This document shows, in pieces, positions 32,848 to 42,304 of a stretch of DNA of 64,000 nucleotides (the stretch's first letter is position 1; each line of letters opens with the position of its first letter). The notes below the pieces were generated by a model, which saw only the letters and a list, made by a program, of their open reading frames with translations, made no database searches and was not told where the DNA came from. The translations under genes and the position numbers were made by a program. Source of the stretch: Celeribacter baekdonensis (GTDB lineage: Bacteria > Pseudomonadota > Alphaproteobacteria > Rhodobacterales > Rhodobacteraceae); assembly GCF_900102315.1 (NCBI RefSeq), contig NZ_FNBL01000001.1, positions 571,841-635,840 of the forward strand, in the 5' to 3' direction.

Positions 32848-34170
32848 ATGCCCCAAGAAAGCAACATGCGGATCACACCAAACACCAAAACCTCCTCCAA
32901 ACGGGTGTTCCTGATGCTTCAGGGCCCGCATGGGCCGTTTTTCTGGGCGCTTGGACGGATGTTGCGCGCGGCAGGGGCGACTGTGTGGCGGGTGGGCTTT
33001 AATGCCGGTGATCGCGCCTTTTGGTTTTCGACCAAAACCTTCCTGCCCTATTCTGACCCCGCCGATGATTGGCCCGATCACTTCGCCCAAATCGTCGCCG
33101 ATAAAAACGTCACCGACATCGTGCTTTATGGCGACACCCGGCCCGTTCATGCCTTGGCGATTGAACGCGCCCGCGCGCTTGGCCTGACCATCCATGTGTT
33201 TGAAGAGGGCTATATCCGCCCCTATTGGGTCACCTATGAACGCGGTGGGTCCAATGGCAACTCCTCGCTGATGACCCTCACTGTTGCGGATATGCGCAAG
33301 GCGCTTGACACGATTGACCATGACAATATCGAACCGCCCGCGCATTGGGGCGACATGCGCCAACATATCTTTTATGGCGCGCTCTATCATTGGTTCGTGA
33401 TGTTCCGAAACTCCGCCTTCCGGCATTATCGCGGCCATCGCGAATTGCCGGTCACGCGGGAGTTTTTACTCTATTTCAAACGCTTGATCATGATGCCGCA
33501 ACATTACATGTCGCGCGCATGGCACACGCGGCGCCTGCTCGCGGGGGGCTTTCCGTTTCACATCGCACTGCTGCAACTCGAACATGACACAAGCTTTCAG
33601 GTCCATTCGCCCTATGCGACCATGCCCGAATTCATCGCCGATGTGATCGCGGGCTTTGCATCCGGTGCGCCGCAACACCACCATCTGGTGTTCAAGGCCC
33701 ATCCTTTGGAAAACGACCGTCGCAACCTCACCCATGAGGTCCGTCGCATCGCTGCCGAATTCGGTGTTGCGGACCGTATTCATTATGTGCGCGGCGGCAA
33801 ACTTCAGCGGCTGCTGCACACCGCGCGCTCCGCCGTCACGGTCAATTCCACGGCGGGGCAACAGGTGCTTTCCCTCGGCCTGCCGCTCAAAGTGTTTGGC
33901 CATGCGGTCTATGACAAGCCGGAATTCGTCTCTCACCAAACTCTGGAAGCGTTTTTCACCCGCCCGGAACGGCCCGACACCCGCGCCTATCGCGACTACC
34001 GGCAATTCCTTTTGGAAACCTCGCAAATTCCGGGCGGCTTTTATTCCGCCCGTGGACGCAGACAGCTTTTGCGCCTTGTGGTTGATCTGATGTTGGCGCA
34101 AGAGGCCCCCGATGAAGCGCTGTTACACGGCACGGCGCATCCCCGCCAACCCCTGCGCATCGTCACCTGA
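32848..34170 (+). CDS. kpsS: Capsule polysaccharide biosynthesis protein KpsS
   Basis: A 440-residue glycosyltransferase-like protein (Kdo transferase in group 2 capsules that builds the lipid-linked poly-Kdo linker). Blocks seen are RVFLMLQGPHGPFFWALGRM at the N-terminus, HVFEEGYIRPYWVTYERGG, and near the C-terminus LVFKAHPLEND and AVTVNSTAGQQVLSLGLPL. It is the first plus-strand gene of a three-gene capsule group that splits the riboflavin operon. A start at 32866 is also possible. Confidence 0.9.
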   Translation: MPQESNMRITPNTKTSSKRVFLMLQGPHGPFFWALGRMLRAAGATVWRVGFNAGDRAFWFSTKTFLPYSDPADDWPDHFAQIVADKNVTDIVLYGDTRPVHALAIERARALGLTIHVFEEGYIRPYWVTYERGGSNGNSSLMTLTVADMRKALDTIDHDNIEPPAHWGDMRQHIFYGALYHWFVMFRNSAFRHYRGHRELPVTREFLLYFKRLIMMPQHYMSRAWHTRRLLAGGFPFHIALLQLEHDTSFQVHSPYATMPEFIADVIAGFASGAPQHHHLVFKAHPLENDRRNLTHEVRRIAAEFGVADRIHYVRGGKLQRLLHTARSAVTVNSTAGQQVLSLGLPLKVFGHAVYDKPEFVSHQTLEAFFTRPERPDTRAYRDYRQFLLETSQIPGGFYSARGRRQLLRLVVDLMLAQEAPDEALLHGTAHPRQPLRIVT

Positions 34171-34442
34171 TCCGGGGACATCCACGGAGACAGCGCGCGC
34201 GTTCGGTTCAGATCGGATCGCGCTTGGGATTCGCAGTAAAGACCACATCAAAAACACCGCCTAGCTCCCCTATATCATGGGGCATTTTCCCAATTCGACA
34301 CATCCCCTGTCATTGCAGAGGCCTCCCTGCAACACACTGCCAAAGTCGACGAGCCACACCACCGCCAAACTGGATTTTTGACTCGCTATTCATTAGCCTC
34401 CTGATTAAACCCAATAAAAATCGGGGCAGAGGAGATCTATCA

Positions 34443-35576
34443 GTGACATTTCTGACATCGCGGACCACCCGCGCGGTGACGCTTGTGGCCGTGCTCGCCA
34501 GCCTCACGGCCTGTGGCCTGCCAAGATCCGGCCCGAACAAACGCGAAGTCTTCGCAGGGTCTATCCTCAATGAGGGCGATGCCTTTGTCGTCACCGTCAA
34601 TGACCGCGTGAACGCCGCCAGCGCCCTCAACAATGAGCTTGGCTTTTCCTCCGCCTTTTTGAACGCGGGCGAGATCGGGTCCGACACGATCGCCCCCGGC
34701 GATGTCTTGTCCTTGCGCATTTGGGAAAACGTCGATGACGGTCTTTTGGCCGGCGCAGGTGCCAATGCCACCGTGCTCTCCGAGGTTCAGGTGGACGGCG
34801 GCGGTTTTATTTTCGTGCCCTATGCCGGTCGGATCAAAGCCGCGGGCAATAGCCCCGAAGCCATTCGCCGCATCATCACCGAAAAACTCGACACGCAGAC
34901 ACCGGACCCGCAGGTTATGGTCACCCGCGCCGCGGGCGATGGCGCGACCGTCACCATCACCGGCAAGATCAACGGCCAAGGCGTCTATCCGATCGAGCGT
35001 CCGACCCGCCGTCTGACCGCCATGCTGGCCCGTGCGGGTGGCGTGGGCGTTGAACCCGAAGTGGCACAGATCAAAGTCATCCGTGGTTCGCGTGTTGGGA
35101 CGATTTGGTTCCAGGACCTCTATGAAAACCCAAAATTCGACATTCCGCTGCGTGATGGCGACCGCATCCTTGTCGAGGCCGACCCACGCTCCTTCACCGC
35201 GCTTGGTGCAACAGGTGCGCAACGCGTTGTGCCGTTCGAATCGCGCAATCTGTCCGCGCTTGAAGCCATTGCGCAGGTCGGCGGTCTGCAAACCAATGCC
35301 GCCGATCCAACCGGCGTCTTTGTCTATCGCAACGAACCGGAAGAGATTTCCAAACTGGTGCTGGGCCGTGACGACCTCGTCGGTCCGCAGCGCCTGATCT
35401 ATGTGCTGGATCTGACCCAACCGAACGGGTTGTTCTTGGCCCGCGATTTCCTGATCCGCGACGAGGACACCGTCTATGTGACCGAAGCCCCGTTCGTCCA
35501 GTGGCAGAAATCAATTTCGGCGATCACCGGCACGGCTGCCTCGGCCAACACGCTGAGTTCCGCCGTCGGCCAATAA
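34443..35576 (+). CDS. Wza/KpsD-like polysaccharide export outer-membrane lipoprotein
   Basis: A 377-residue lipoprotein. It starts at GTG (34443) with AGAGGAG upstream. The signal peptide ends in a lipobox LTAC (Cys about residue 22). The mature part has a poly-export PES domain (PGDVLSLRIWENVDDG, FVPYAGRIKAAGNSPEAIRR) followed by SLBB domains (VTITGKINGQGVYPIERP, and VPFESRNLSALEAIAQVGG). It forms the outer-membrane channel for capsule export. Immediately after its stop is a strong terminator inside the next gene's frame. Confidence 0.88.
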   Translation: MTFLTSRTTRAVTLVAVLASLTACGLPRSGPNKREVFAGSILNEGDAFVVTVNDRVNAASALNNELGFSSAFLNAGEIGSDTIAPGDVLSLRIWENVDDGLLAGAGANATVLSEVQVDGGGFIFVPYAGRIKAAGNSPEAIRRIITEKLDTQTPDPQVMVTRAAGDGATVTITGKINGQGVYPIERPTRRLTAMLARAGGVGVEPEVAQIKVIRGSRVGTIWFQDLYENPKFDIPLRDGDRILVEADPRSFTALGATGAQRVVPFESRNLSALEAIAQVGGLQTNAADPTGVFVYRNEPEEISKLVLGRDDLVGPQRLIYVLDLTQPNGLFLARDFLIRDEDTVYVTEAPFVQWQKSISAITGTAASANTLSSAVGQ

Positions 35577-35580
35577 CCCT

Positions 35581-37338
35581 ATGGTCGCTCACGACCCTGA
35601 CATGAGGACCGCCCCTGCTAGAGTGCAGGGGCGGCTTTTTTCTGCCCAGCCTCTGCTCATAGAGCTGTTACAGGATGCCGGATTGCCCACTCCCGAAGCA
35701 AACATCGGCATGGAACTCCCCACGGTCTTGCGTGACGCGCCCTTGGATGATGCCGCGCTTTTGAACCGGGCGCGCGATGCGATGGATTGGCTGGCAAAAC
35801 TTGAATTGTGCAAATTCCCGGCGGATCAAGAGAAAATATCACATCCGAATGCACCATATGTTCTGGTTATAGATCAGGCTGACCCGGTCATCACCAGGGC
35901 CGATTTTCAGGAAATGTTGGTGTTTGCCCAGACCGAACACTTGAACAGCCAAGTTGTGATCTTGCCCTGCGAAAACGGCGTGGCGCAGCCCGACATGGCA
36001 GGTGACCGGGTCGCCCTCGCTGACCCCAAAAGCAACCCTTGGGTGCTTTTTGCCGCCGCCACCGCCGTTTACACCCACAGTTCCGGCCTTGGCTTTGACG
36101 CCATTTTCGCCGGTCACCGCCCACGCGTCTTTGGCCAGCCGTGGTATGGCGGCCTTGACCTTACCCATGACGAGGCCCCCGATCCGCATCGCTGTCGCCG
36201 TCTCACCCGCGCCCAAGCCTTTGCCGCCGCGATGCTGCTCACTCCAAACTGGCAGAATCGACATGGCACACCTTGTGCCTTTGAGGACATCCTCGCCCAT
36301 CTCGAAGCCACAGGGCGCGCCCGTCGCGAGGATGCCAAAGGCTATGTCGCCAGCCATATTTTGCGCTGGAAACGTCCGTTTCTGCGTCAATATTTCGGCT
36401 CAAACGGCATCCATTTCACCGATGAGCCAGAACGCATCGCCGCCGACGTCGCCCAAGGTCGCAGACATCTGGCTTGGGGTGCTGATCCCAAAGCGGCCCT
36501 GCGGCTGGAGGATGGGTTCCTCCGCTCACGTGGCCTTGGCGCAGCCCTTGTGCGGCCCGTGTCGTTGATTTTGGACGATGACGGTATTTATTTCGACCCG
36601 ACGCGCCCCTCGCGTCTCGAAACTCTGATCTCTGCGCGCACCACTCTTTCTGCCAGTGCGGCGCATCGGATTGAGCGGTTTCTCACCCGTCTCAAAGCGC
36701 TGAATCTCAGCAAATACAATGTCGGCACGGGGGCCCCCGCCCTGCCCGAAGGTCGCCGCATTCTCGTCGCCGGGCAGGTCGAAGATGACGCCTCGATCCG
36801 CCTTGGCGCGGGCGAGATTTGTACCAACCGCGCCCTGCTTTTGGCGGCGCGCGCGGCGCATCCTGAGGCGGTGATCGTCTACAAACCGCACCCCGATGTC
36901 GAGGCGGGCCTGCGCCGCGGCAAGGTGACGGATGCCGATGAGATCGCCGATGTGGTGGCGCAGTCTGCCGATCCATTATCGCTGATTGAGGCCTGTGATG
37001 AGGTCTGGACCATGACCTCGTTGATCGGGTTCGAGGCGCTGTTGCGCGACACCCCAGTGACCTGCACCGGCGCGCCGTTTTATGCCGGATGGGGCCTGAC
37101 GCAGGACCTTGGCAACACTCCGGCCCGACGCACCGCACGCCCGTCACTCATGGCCCTCGCCCATGCAGTTTTGATTGATTATCCGCGCTATTTTGATCCC
37201 AAAACCGGGGTGGCGATTGCACCAGAGGAGGCTTTGGATCTTTTGGCACAAGCCTCCCAAGGCCGCAGCCACATGGTACAGGTCATGCTGGCCAAACTGC
37301 GCCAATTGCGCGCCGCGACCCTTGGCCTTAATCGGTAG
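35581..37338 (+). CDS. kpsC: Capsule polysaccharide biosynthesis protein KpsC
   Basis: A 585-codon open frame. The conserved core runs from about residue 50: PYVLVIDQADPVI, VYTHSSGLGFDAIFAGHRPR and FGQPWYGGLDLT in the first half; a second half with LRLEDGFLRSRGLGAA, VIVYKPHPDVEAG and WTMTSLIGFEALLRDTPVTC. KpsC has two such transferase halves, and both are seen. The N-terminal 20 codons contain a terminator hairpin (35609-35641) and the ATG at 35581 has no ribosome site, so the true start may be downstream (TTG at 35683 or ATG at 35710). Its stop overlaps the ribD stop by 11 bp, convergent. Confidence 0.88.
   Translation: MVAHDPDMRTAPARVQGRLFSAQPLLIELLQDAGLPTPEANIGMELPTVLRDAPLDDAALLNRARDAMDWLAKLELCKFPADQEKISHPNAPYVLVIDQADPVITRADFQEMLVFAQTEHLNSQVVILPCENGVAQPDMAGDRVALADPKSNPWVLFAAATAVYTHSSGLGFDAIFAGHRPRVFGQPWYGGLDLTHDEAPDPHRCRRLTRAQAFAAAMLLTPNWQNRHGTPCAFEDILAHLEATGRARREDAKGYVASHILRWKRPFLRQYFGSNGIHFTDEPERIAADVAQGRRHLAWGADPKAALRLEDGFLRSRGLGAALVRPVSLILDDDGIYFDPTRPSRLETLISARTTLSASAAHRIERFLTRLKALNLSKYNVGTGAPALPEGRRILVAGQVEDDASIRLGAGEICTNRALLLAARAAHPEAVIVYKPHPDVEAGLRRGKVTDADEIADVVAQSADPLSLIEACDEVWTMTSLIGFEALLRDTPVTCTGAPFYAGWGLTQDLGNTPARRTARPSLMALAHAVLIDYPRYFDPKTGVAIAPEEALDLLAQASQGRSHMVQVMLAKLRQLRAATLGLNR
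35609..35641 (+). terminator. Strong intrinsic terminator between wza-like gene and kpsC
   Basis: CCGCCCCTGC and GCAGGGGCGG form a perfect ten-base stem with a six-base loop, followed by CTTTTTT. It lies inside the open frame of kpsC, near its front. Confidence 0.9.
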
Positions 37339-38428
37339 GTTGTGCGCGTTTCCAATGGCTTAGAGCATCTGGTCCGAGCTGTTCGATGTGCTGCAACGCA
37401 TAACGCGGCGCCTGTCGCAACCGATCAATTCCAAGTGCGCCCAGCCCCGGCATCCCCTCCGCGCCAATCGCAAGCCCGGCGGTAAACAGCGCCACATGAT
37501 CGGGCAAATGCGCCCCCATCAACGAGGCCGCCAATGCCCCGCCGCCTTCGCAAAACACTCGCGTTAAACCGCGTGCGCCAAGCGCTTCAAGGCTCGCTTT
37601 GGGATCGAGTTGGCCATAGACCACAGGGGCCTCGATCAGCTCCGCGCCGAGTTCCCTCCAGACGGATTTCAGCTCGGGTGAGACATCGGGACCATGCACA
37701 AGCCAGACCGGCACCTCCTGCGCCGTGCGCGCCAGTTGCCCGCTCAAAGGCAGGTCAAGACGGCGCGACATCACCACGCGCACAGGTTGATGCGACACGC
37801 CAAGACCGCGCACGGTCAGGTTTGGATCATCGGCGCGCGCCGTGCCCGCCCCGACCAAAACCGCATCATGATTGGCCCGCATTGCATGGACGCGACGCCG
37901 CGCCATGGGGCCAGTGATCCATTGGCTTTCACCCGTCGCCGTCGCAATCCGGCCATCCCACGAGAGTGCAAGTTTCAGTGTTACCATCGGACGACCCAAA
38001 ATCACCTTGGACAGGAAGCCTTCTTGCGCAGCGCGGGCCTCCGCTTCGCAGACACCCGTGGTTAATTTTATCCCCGCATTTTGCAAAAGTGCAAAGCCGC
38101 GCCCGTTCACCCGAGGGTCTGGATCGCCCAAGGCCACGACCACACGGGCGATGCCCGCCGTGATCAGCGCCTCAGCGCAGGGCGGGGTTTTGCCGTGATG
38201 GGAACAGGGTTCCAACGTGACATAGGCCGTGGCCCCACGCGCCGCGTCGCCCGCTTGGGCCAAGGCCATGGTTTCAGCATGGGGCCGACCTCCCGGCTGA
38301 GTCCATCCCCGGCCAACAACCCGGCCCTCGCGCATAATCACACAGCCGACCGCCGGGTTTGGCCAAGTGCGACCAAGCCCGCGCGCCGCCAGAGAGAGCG
38401 CGTGCCGCATGGGTCCGACATCGGGCAT
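37328..38428 (-). CDS. ribD: Bifunctional riboflavin biosynthesis deaminase/reductase RibD
   Basis: A 366-residue enzyme. The N-terminal cytidine deaminase-like domain has the zinc motifs PHAETMAL and PCSHHGKTPPCAEAL (H-A-E and P-C-x(n)-C). The C-terminal reductase domain has VTLKLALSWDGRIA, HAMRANHDAVLVGAGTARAD and RVFCEGGGALAASL. It performs the second and third steps of riboflavin synthesis. It is 6 bp downstream of nrdR and convergent with kpsC. Confidence 0.94.
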   Translation of the reverse strand: MPDVGPMRHALSLAARGLGRTWPNPAVGCVIMREGRVVGRGWTQPGGRPHAETMALAQAGDAARGATAYVTLEPCSHHGKTPPCAEALITAGIARVVVALGDPDPRVNGRGFALLQNAGIKLTTGVCEAEARAAQEGFLSKVILGRPMVTLKLALSWDGRIATATGESQWITGPMARRRVHAMRANHDAVLVGAGTARADDPNLTVRGLGVSHQPVRVVMSRRLDLPLSGQLARTAQEVPVWLVHGPDVSPELKSVWRELGAELIEAPVVYGQLDPKASLEALGARGLTRVFCEGGGALAASLMGAHLPDHVALFTAGLAIGAEGMPGLGALGIDRLRQAPRYALQHIEQLGPDALSHWKRAQPTD

Positions 38429-38434
38429 AAAAGC

Positions 38435-38902
38435 TTACTCGTCGTGCTTGCCTTCCGGGCGCAACTCACTGACAAATTTGTCAAAATCGTCTGCGGCCTG
38501 GAAGTTTTTATAAACCGACGCAAAGCGCACATAGGCCACGGTATCAATCCGCGCGAGGCTTTCCATCACGATCTCACCGATGGTTTTCGATGGGATATCC
38601 GTCTCGCCCAGGCTCTCAAGACGCCGCACGATGCCAGAGATCATCTGATCCAGACGCTCGGGTTCAATTGGGCGTTTTTGCGCGGCGATCCGGATTGAGC
38701 GCTCCAGTTTGTCGCGATCAAAATCCTCACGACGGCCATTGGTTTTCACCACCACCAGATCGCGCAGTTGCACGCGCTCATAGGTGGTAAACCGCCCCCC
38801 ACAGGCCGAACAAAACCGCCGCCGCCGGATGGCGACATGGTCCTCAGCCGGTCGGCTGTCTTTCACTTGGGTATCTACATTTCCGCAAAATGGACAACGC
38901 AT
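38435..38902 (-). CDS. nrdR: Transcriptional repressor NrdR
   Basis: A 155-residue regulator of ribonucleotide reductase genes. The N-terminal zinc ribbon has CPFC near residue 3 and CSAC near 33 ([16 protein letters not shown]), followed by the ATP-cone domain ([20 protein letters not shown]). It senses ATP/dATP. It is the first gene of nrdR-ribD, the usual alphaproteobacterial order. Confidence 0.96.
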   Translation of the reverse strand: MRCPFCGNVDTQVKDSRPAEDHVAIRRRRFCSACGGRFTTYERVQLRDLVVVKTNGRREDFDRDKLERSIRIAAQKRPIEPERLDQMISGIVRRLESLGETDIPSKTIGEIVMESLARIDTVAYVRFASVYKNFQAADDFDKFVSELRPEGKHDE

Positions 38903-39035
38903 GTCGCGTCCCCTCTTCTGTTCACTGCCTCGTTGTTGTGGGGTCTTTGCCCCACTTATCCACAGGCACTATAGGGCGAAGCCTAGAATTTGGGTAGATC
39001 AAATTTTAACCACGACATGTGGTAGCGACATTCAT

Positions 39036-39455
39036 TTAGCGCAGCAAGGCCACAAGCTTGCGCAGATGCGGTCGGGTGCGATGTTCGAAAAGGTAAAGCC
39101 CTTGCCATGTTCCTAGGGTCATTCGCCCCGAAATGACAGGAATTGTGATACTTGTCGGCAGCAAGGCAGATTTGATATGGGCTGGCATATCGTCCGGCCC
39201 CTCATAGGTATGGGTCAAATAGGCCATGGTGGGGTCCGTCGTCGGCGGCACCAAGCGGTGAAAAAATGCGGCGAGGTCGGTTTGGACCTCGGGGTCGGCG
39301 TTTTCCTGGATCACGAGGGAGGCGGAGGTGTGTTGGACCATCAGGGTCAACGCCGCCTCCATGGGCCCCTCCCCCGCGACCCAATGCGCCACATCTGCGG
39401 TGATCTCATACAAGCCCGGCCCATGTGTCGGGATTTCGAACAGGCGGAGGCTCAT
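39036..39455 (-). CDS. YjbQ family (UPF0047) thiamine phosphate synthase-like protein
   Basis: A 139-residue single-domain protein. Signature blocks are MVQHTSASLVIQENADPEVQ (T-S-A-S-L with an Asn/Asp ligand pair), DDMPAHIKSALLPTSITIPV, and GTWQGLYLFEHR with the conserved histidines. YjbQ proteins have been linked to weak thiamine phosphate synthase activity; their true role is unclear. It overlaps the upstream periplasmic gene by 4 bp. Confidence 0.92.
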   Translation of the reverse strand: MSLRLFEIPTHGPGLYEITADVAHWVAGEGPMEAALTLMVQHTSASLVIQENADPEVQTDLAAFFHRLVPPTTDPTMAYLTHTYEGPDDMPAHIKSALLPTSITIPVISGRMTLGTWQGLYLFEHRTRPHLRKLVALLR

Positions 39456-39940
39456 TCACAGCTCTCCTGCCAGATGAAATCCTCAAAGTTCCAGCAATAG
39501 CCCGCCGCCTCATAGGCATCCGAAAAGCTGAACACGGCGTAATTGAGACTGTCGGGGAGACATTCAAGCCGCGCCAGCTCTTCGTCGCCTTTTTCAACGA
39601 TCAGCCCGGCGGACAGGTTATGATCCTCACTCAACCGATCCAATGCGCCCCAAAGGCGATAGGTCACCGCACCGTTGTGCAGGCTCAAATCCTCCCAAAT
39701 CGAGCGTCCGACACCGGGCCAAGGCGTGACATTGATCTGATCGTAAGGGCGATGCAGAGCCAATTCCGGCGTCTGACCGGGACGACCAAAGCGGTAAGAC
39801 ACGCCCGTCTCATCGGTTTCAAGCACCACCGTTTTGCCATTGGCAAAGGCGCATTGAAACAGCGGCTCCGCCTGTGCGACAGCGCCAAAAGGCACAGCGC
39901 TTAACACCAGAACACTCCATCCAATCGAAAACCGCGCCAT
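39452..39940 (-). CDS. Hypothetical periplasmic protein
   Basis: A 162-residue protein with an N-terminal signal peptide (RFSIGWSVLVLSAVPFGAVA, cleavage after AQA) and two pairs of cysteines (LFQCAF, RLECLP, YCWNF, ESCE) likely to form disulfides. The mature part is beta-rich. No family was recognised. It is translationally coupled to the yjbQ-like gene. Confidence 0.75.
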   Translation of the reverse strand: MARFSIGWSVLVLSAVPFGAVAQAEPLFQCAFANGKTVVLETDETGVSYRFGRPGQTPELALHRPYDQINVTPWPGVGRSIWEDLSLHNGAVTYRLWGALDRLSEDHNLSAGLIVEKGDEELARLECLPDSLNYAVFSFSDAYEAAGYCWNFEDFIWQESCE

Positions 39941-40013
39941 CTTGGCCCCTCACATAAACCTGTTCGCGGCAAATCTAACGGCGCGGGCGGCGAATGAAAA
40001 TGGGGCTGTCGCG

Positions 40014-40274
40014 CTATTGCGCCACGCAGGTCACTGTTGCCCCCGCAGCATCCGATGAGAGCGCGGCACTGACGACCGTGGTGTCACGGACAGGAGCAAA
40101 AAACACCGCTTCAAGCGTTGCGACACAGCGATCGAGGTCTTCGGGCAGCACGGTGATGACAATGGTCTCAGGTTCGGCAAGGGCCTGCGTTTGCGCCGTC
40201 CCATCGGGCGTGGCAAGCGCAGCCCCGGCAAGGGTCAGGGTCATGGCAATCAAGGCTTTGATGGTCCAGGGCAT
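40014..40274 (-). CDS. Small hypothetical secreted protein
   Basis: An 86-residue protein with a signal peptide (IKALIAMTLTLAGAALA) and a mature part with two cysteines (DRCVATLEAVF and TVTCVAQ) that could form one disulfide. No family was recognised. It lies 74 bp upstream of the larger periplasmic gene on the same strand. Confidence 0.6.
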   Translation of the reverse strand: MPWTIKALIAMTLTLAGAALATPDGTAQTQALAEPETIVITVLPEDLDRCVATLEAVFFAPVRDTTVVSAALSSDAAGATVTCVAQ

Positions 40275-40364
40275 GGCAGCTCTCCTGTGGATCTACACAG
40301 AGGAAACGCTTCAAAGGTTAATTCGGATTAAAAGCCGCCACAGCTTTCTGTGGATAACCAGATT

Positions 40365-40760
40365 TTAGTCCTCAGACGCCGCGAACACATTCCGGGCAGC
40401 CACAATATCAGGCATGTTATGCCCGGCCCAATCAATCATCGCATGCAGCGGCGTCAGGAAAGAGCGGCCAAGATCGGTCAGGCTATAGGCGACGCTGGGC
40501 GGTTTGGTGTCAAACACCTCACGACGCACCAGCCCGTCACGTTCCAGATCGCGCAGGCTTTGCGTCAGCATCCGTTTGGAAATATCCGGCAAGGCCCGCC
40601 CCAGCGCATTGAACCGCTGCGCACCATTCTCCAGTTCCAGCAAAATCAGCGTCGTCCATTTGGCCGCCAGATGATCCAACACCTGCCGCACCGGGCAATT
40701 TTTCGGGTCAAACCCGTCGGCTTTCCATTGTTCGATCCGGCTTTGGGTGCTGTCTCGCAT
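40365..40760 (-). CDS. HxlR family transcriptional regulator
   Basis: A 131-residue winged-helix protein. Family blocks are [20 protein letters not shown] (with the N-terminal Cys), [32 protein letters not shown] and [12 protein letters not shown]. Cys in this position is the redox sensor in HypR/QsrR-type members. The ATG at 40760 is preferred over an upstream start. It is divergent from the NAD(P)-binding gene, with a perfect inverted repeat (40825-40839) between them. Confidence 0.92.
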   Translation of the reverse strand: MRDSTQSRIEQWKADGFDPKNCPVRQVLDHLAAKWTTLILLELENGAQRFNALGRALPDISKRMLTQSLRDLERDGLVRREVFDTKPPSVAYSLTDLGRSFLTPLHAMIDWAGHNMPDIVAARNVFAASED

Positions 40761-40824
40761 TTGACGTGGTTCCCTCTGTGTGCCCTGGGACTGAAAAAGT
40801 GCCTCCTTTTCACGTCCGGCATAA

Positions 40825-40839
40825 GTCTCTAAGTGAGAC
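40825..40839. promoter_or_regulatory. Candidate HxlR operator
   Basis: GTCTC-TAAGT-GAGAC inverted repeat in the divergent gap between the hxlR-type and SDR-type genes. Confidence 0.5.
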
Positions 40840-40872
40840 CTATACTCATTTTCGCACTGAAAGGGAAGACAC

Positions 40873-41724
40873 ATGACAACCTATCTCGTCACCGGCGCCT
40901 CCGGCCAATTGGGCCACCGCGTCATCGACGCCCTCGCCACCCGTGTTGCCAAAAGCGACATCATCGCCTTGGTGCGCTCGGACAAAGCCGCAGAAGACTA
41001 TGCCGCCAAAGGCATCGCCACCCGCTTTGGTGACTACACAGACACAACCGCGCTTGAGGCGGCCTTTGCCGGGGTGGATCGCCTGCTTTTGATCTCCTCC
41101 TCCGAAGTTGGCCAGCGCGCCGTACAGCATGGCAATGTCATCGCAGCGGCCAAGGCGGCGGGCGTGTCCTTCATCGCCTACACCTCGATCCTGAATGCCC
41201 AAGACAGCACCATGGCGCTGGCCGAAGAACACAAAGCGACCGAGGACATGTTGGCCGCCTCGGGCATTGCCCACACGCTGTTGCGCAATGGTTGGTATTC
41301 CGAAAACATCACCATGACGCTGGGCCAAGATATTGAATTAGGACAACATTTCGGGGCGGCTGGCGCGGGCAAACTCGCCACCGCCACGCGTCAGGATTAC
41401 GCGGATGCGGCGGCTGTTGTGTTGGCTGGCGGCCATGATGGCGCGGTGTTGGAGCTTGCGGGCGATGAGGCCTATACGCTGGCGGAATATGCAGCGCTTG
41501 TCACTGAGCTGTCCGGCAAAGCGGTCGCCTATACCGACATGCCAGAGGCGGCATTCACCGAAGCGCTCGTCGGCGCGGGCCTGCCCGCAGGGTTTGCCGC
41601 GATCTTGGCGGATTCGGACGCAAAGGCGGCTGAGGGCGCGTTGTTTGACGGTAGCAAGACGCTCTCAAAGCTGATCGGTCGCCCGACCGAGCCGATTGCC
41701 AAGACGATCAAAGCCGCGCTCTGA
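40873..41724 (+). CDS. NmrA/QorB-like NAD(P)H-binding quinone oxidoreductase
   Basis: A 283-residue atypical short-chain dehydrogenase. The Rossmann motif is [12 protein letters not shown] at residues 5-16, and the NmrA-type blocks are [25 protein letters not shown] and [10 protein letters not shown]. It lacks the YxxxK pair, as in QorB-like quinone reductases. The divergent HxlR gene suggests induction by quinones or electrophiles, as for other HxlR/SDR pairs. Exact substrate is unknown. Confidence 0.9.
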   Translation: MTTYLVTGASGQLGHRVIDALATRVAKSDIIALVRSDKAAEDYAAKGIATRFGDYTDTTALEAAFAGVDRLLLISSSEVGQRAVQHGNVIAAAKAAGVSFIAYTSILNAQDSTMALAEEHKATEDMLAASGIAHTLLRNGWYSENITMTLGQDIELGQHFGAAGAGKLATATRQDYADAAAVVLAGGHDGAVLELAGDEAYTLAEYAALVTELSGKAVAYTDMPEAAFTEALVGAGLPAGFAAILADSDAKAAEGALFDGSKTLSKLIGRPTEPIAKTIKAAL

Positions 41725-41737
41725 TCCGGCACCTCAA

Positions 41738-41763
41738 GACCCTGACCGTGCGCGGTCGGGGTC
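41738..41763. terminator. Hairpin between convergent genes
   Basis: GACCCTGACCG and CGGTCGGGGTC can pair over eleven bases with one wobble. It lies between the SDR-type gene and hlyU, and touches the hlyU stop. T-run is absent. Confidence 0.45.
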
Positions 41764-42082
41764 ACATCCGGGAATCGTCAAAAATCGCATCGCCCATCTG
41801 GTCGATAAAGATTTGCGCCTTGCGCAGACTTTCCCGCCGCGCATCGTCGATGTCGCTCATGGTATCGGCCCGGATCATCATATGCGCGCGGGTCTCGCCG
41901 CCAAAATCCTTTTCGATCTTGGCCGCAATGCGATAGCCGTTCTCGGCCTTCATCGGCTCAGGAAAGATGCGGTAGTCCGTGCCGTAAAGCTCAGGCTTTG
42001 CGGTGGTTTTTTGGGTGGCTGTGGGTTTTGGCGTGCCGTCGGGTTTTGACGCACCACCAAAGAGTTTCGAGAAAAGCGACAT
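41762..42082 (-). CDS. HlyU family protein
   Basis: A 106-residue protein. It has an N-terminal hydrophobic start (MSLFSKLFGG), a short low-complexity spacer (SKPDGTPKPTATQKTTAKPE), and the HlyU domain (YGTDYRIFPEPMKAENGYR, FGGETRAHMMIRADT, and RKAQIFIDQMGDAIFD). In Vibrio, HlyU regulates a haemolysin gene; roles in Rhodobacterales are unstudied. The ATG at 42082 is the only likely start. Confidence 0.85.
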   Translation of the reverse strand: MSLFSKLFGGASKPDGTPKPTATQKTTAKPELYGTDYRIFPEPMKAENGYRIAAKIEKDFGGETRAHMMIRADTMSDIDDARRESLRKAQIFIDQMGDAIFDDSRM

Positions 42083-42304
42083 GCGGGCCTCCTGTTTGGG
42101 GGGTAGTTTGAGGCCCCTGCCCGCGAAGTGCAAGCCGCGGATCGCCTGACCGGGGGCTGGCGATCCTAGGATAATATGGGGCAGTTTATGCCCGCCAAGC
42201 CGTTCGGACATTTGTGCGAGTCAAAACGCTCACAAAATCGCCAGACCGCCGGACGGTCAGGCGATGCGCGGCGGCCTGCGGCCTTGTTCCGCGCTCATGA
42301 TCAT

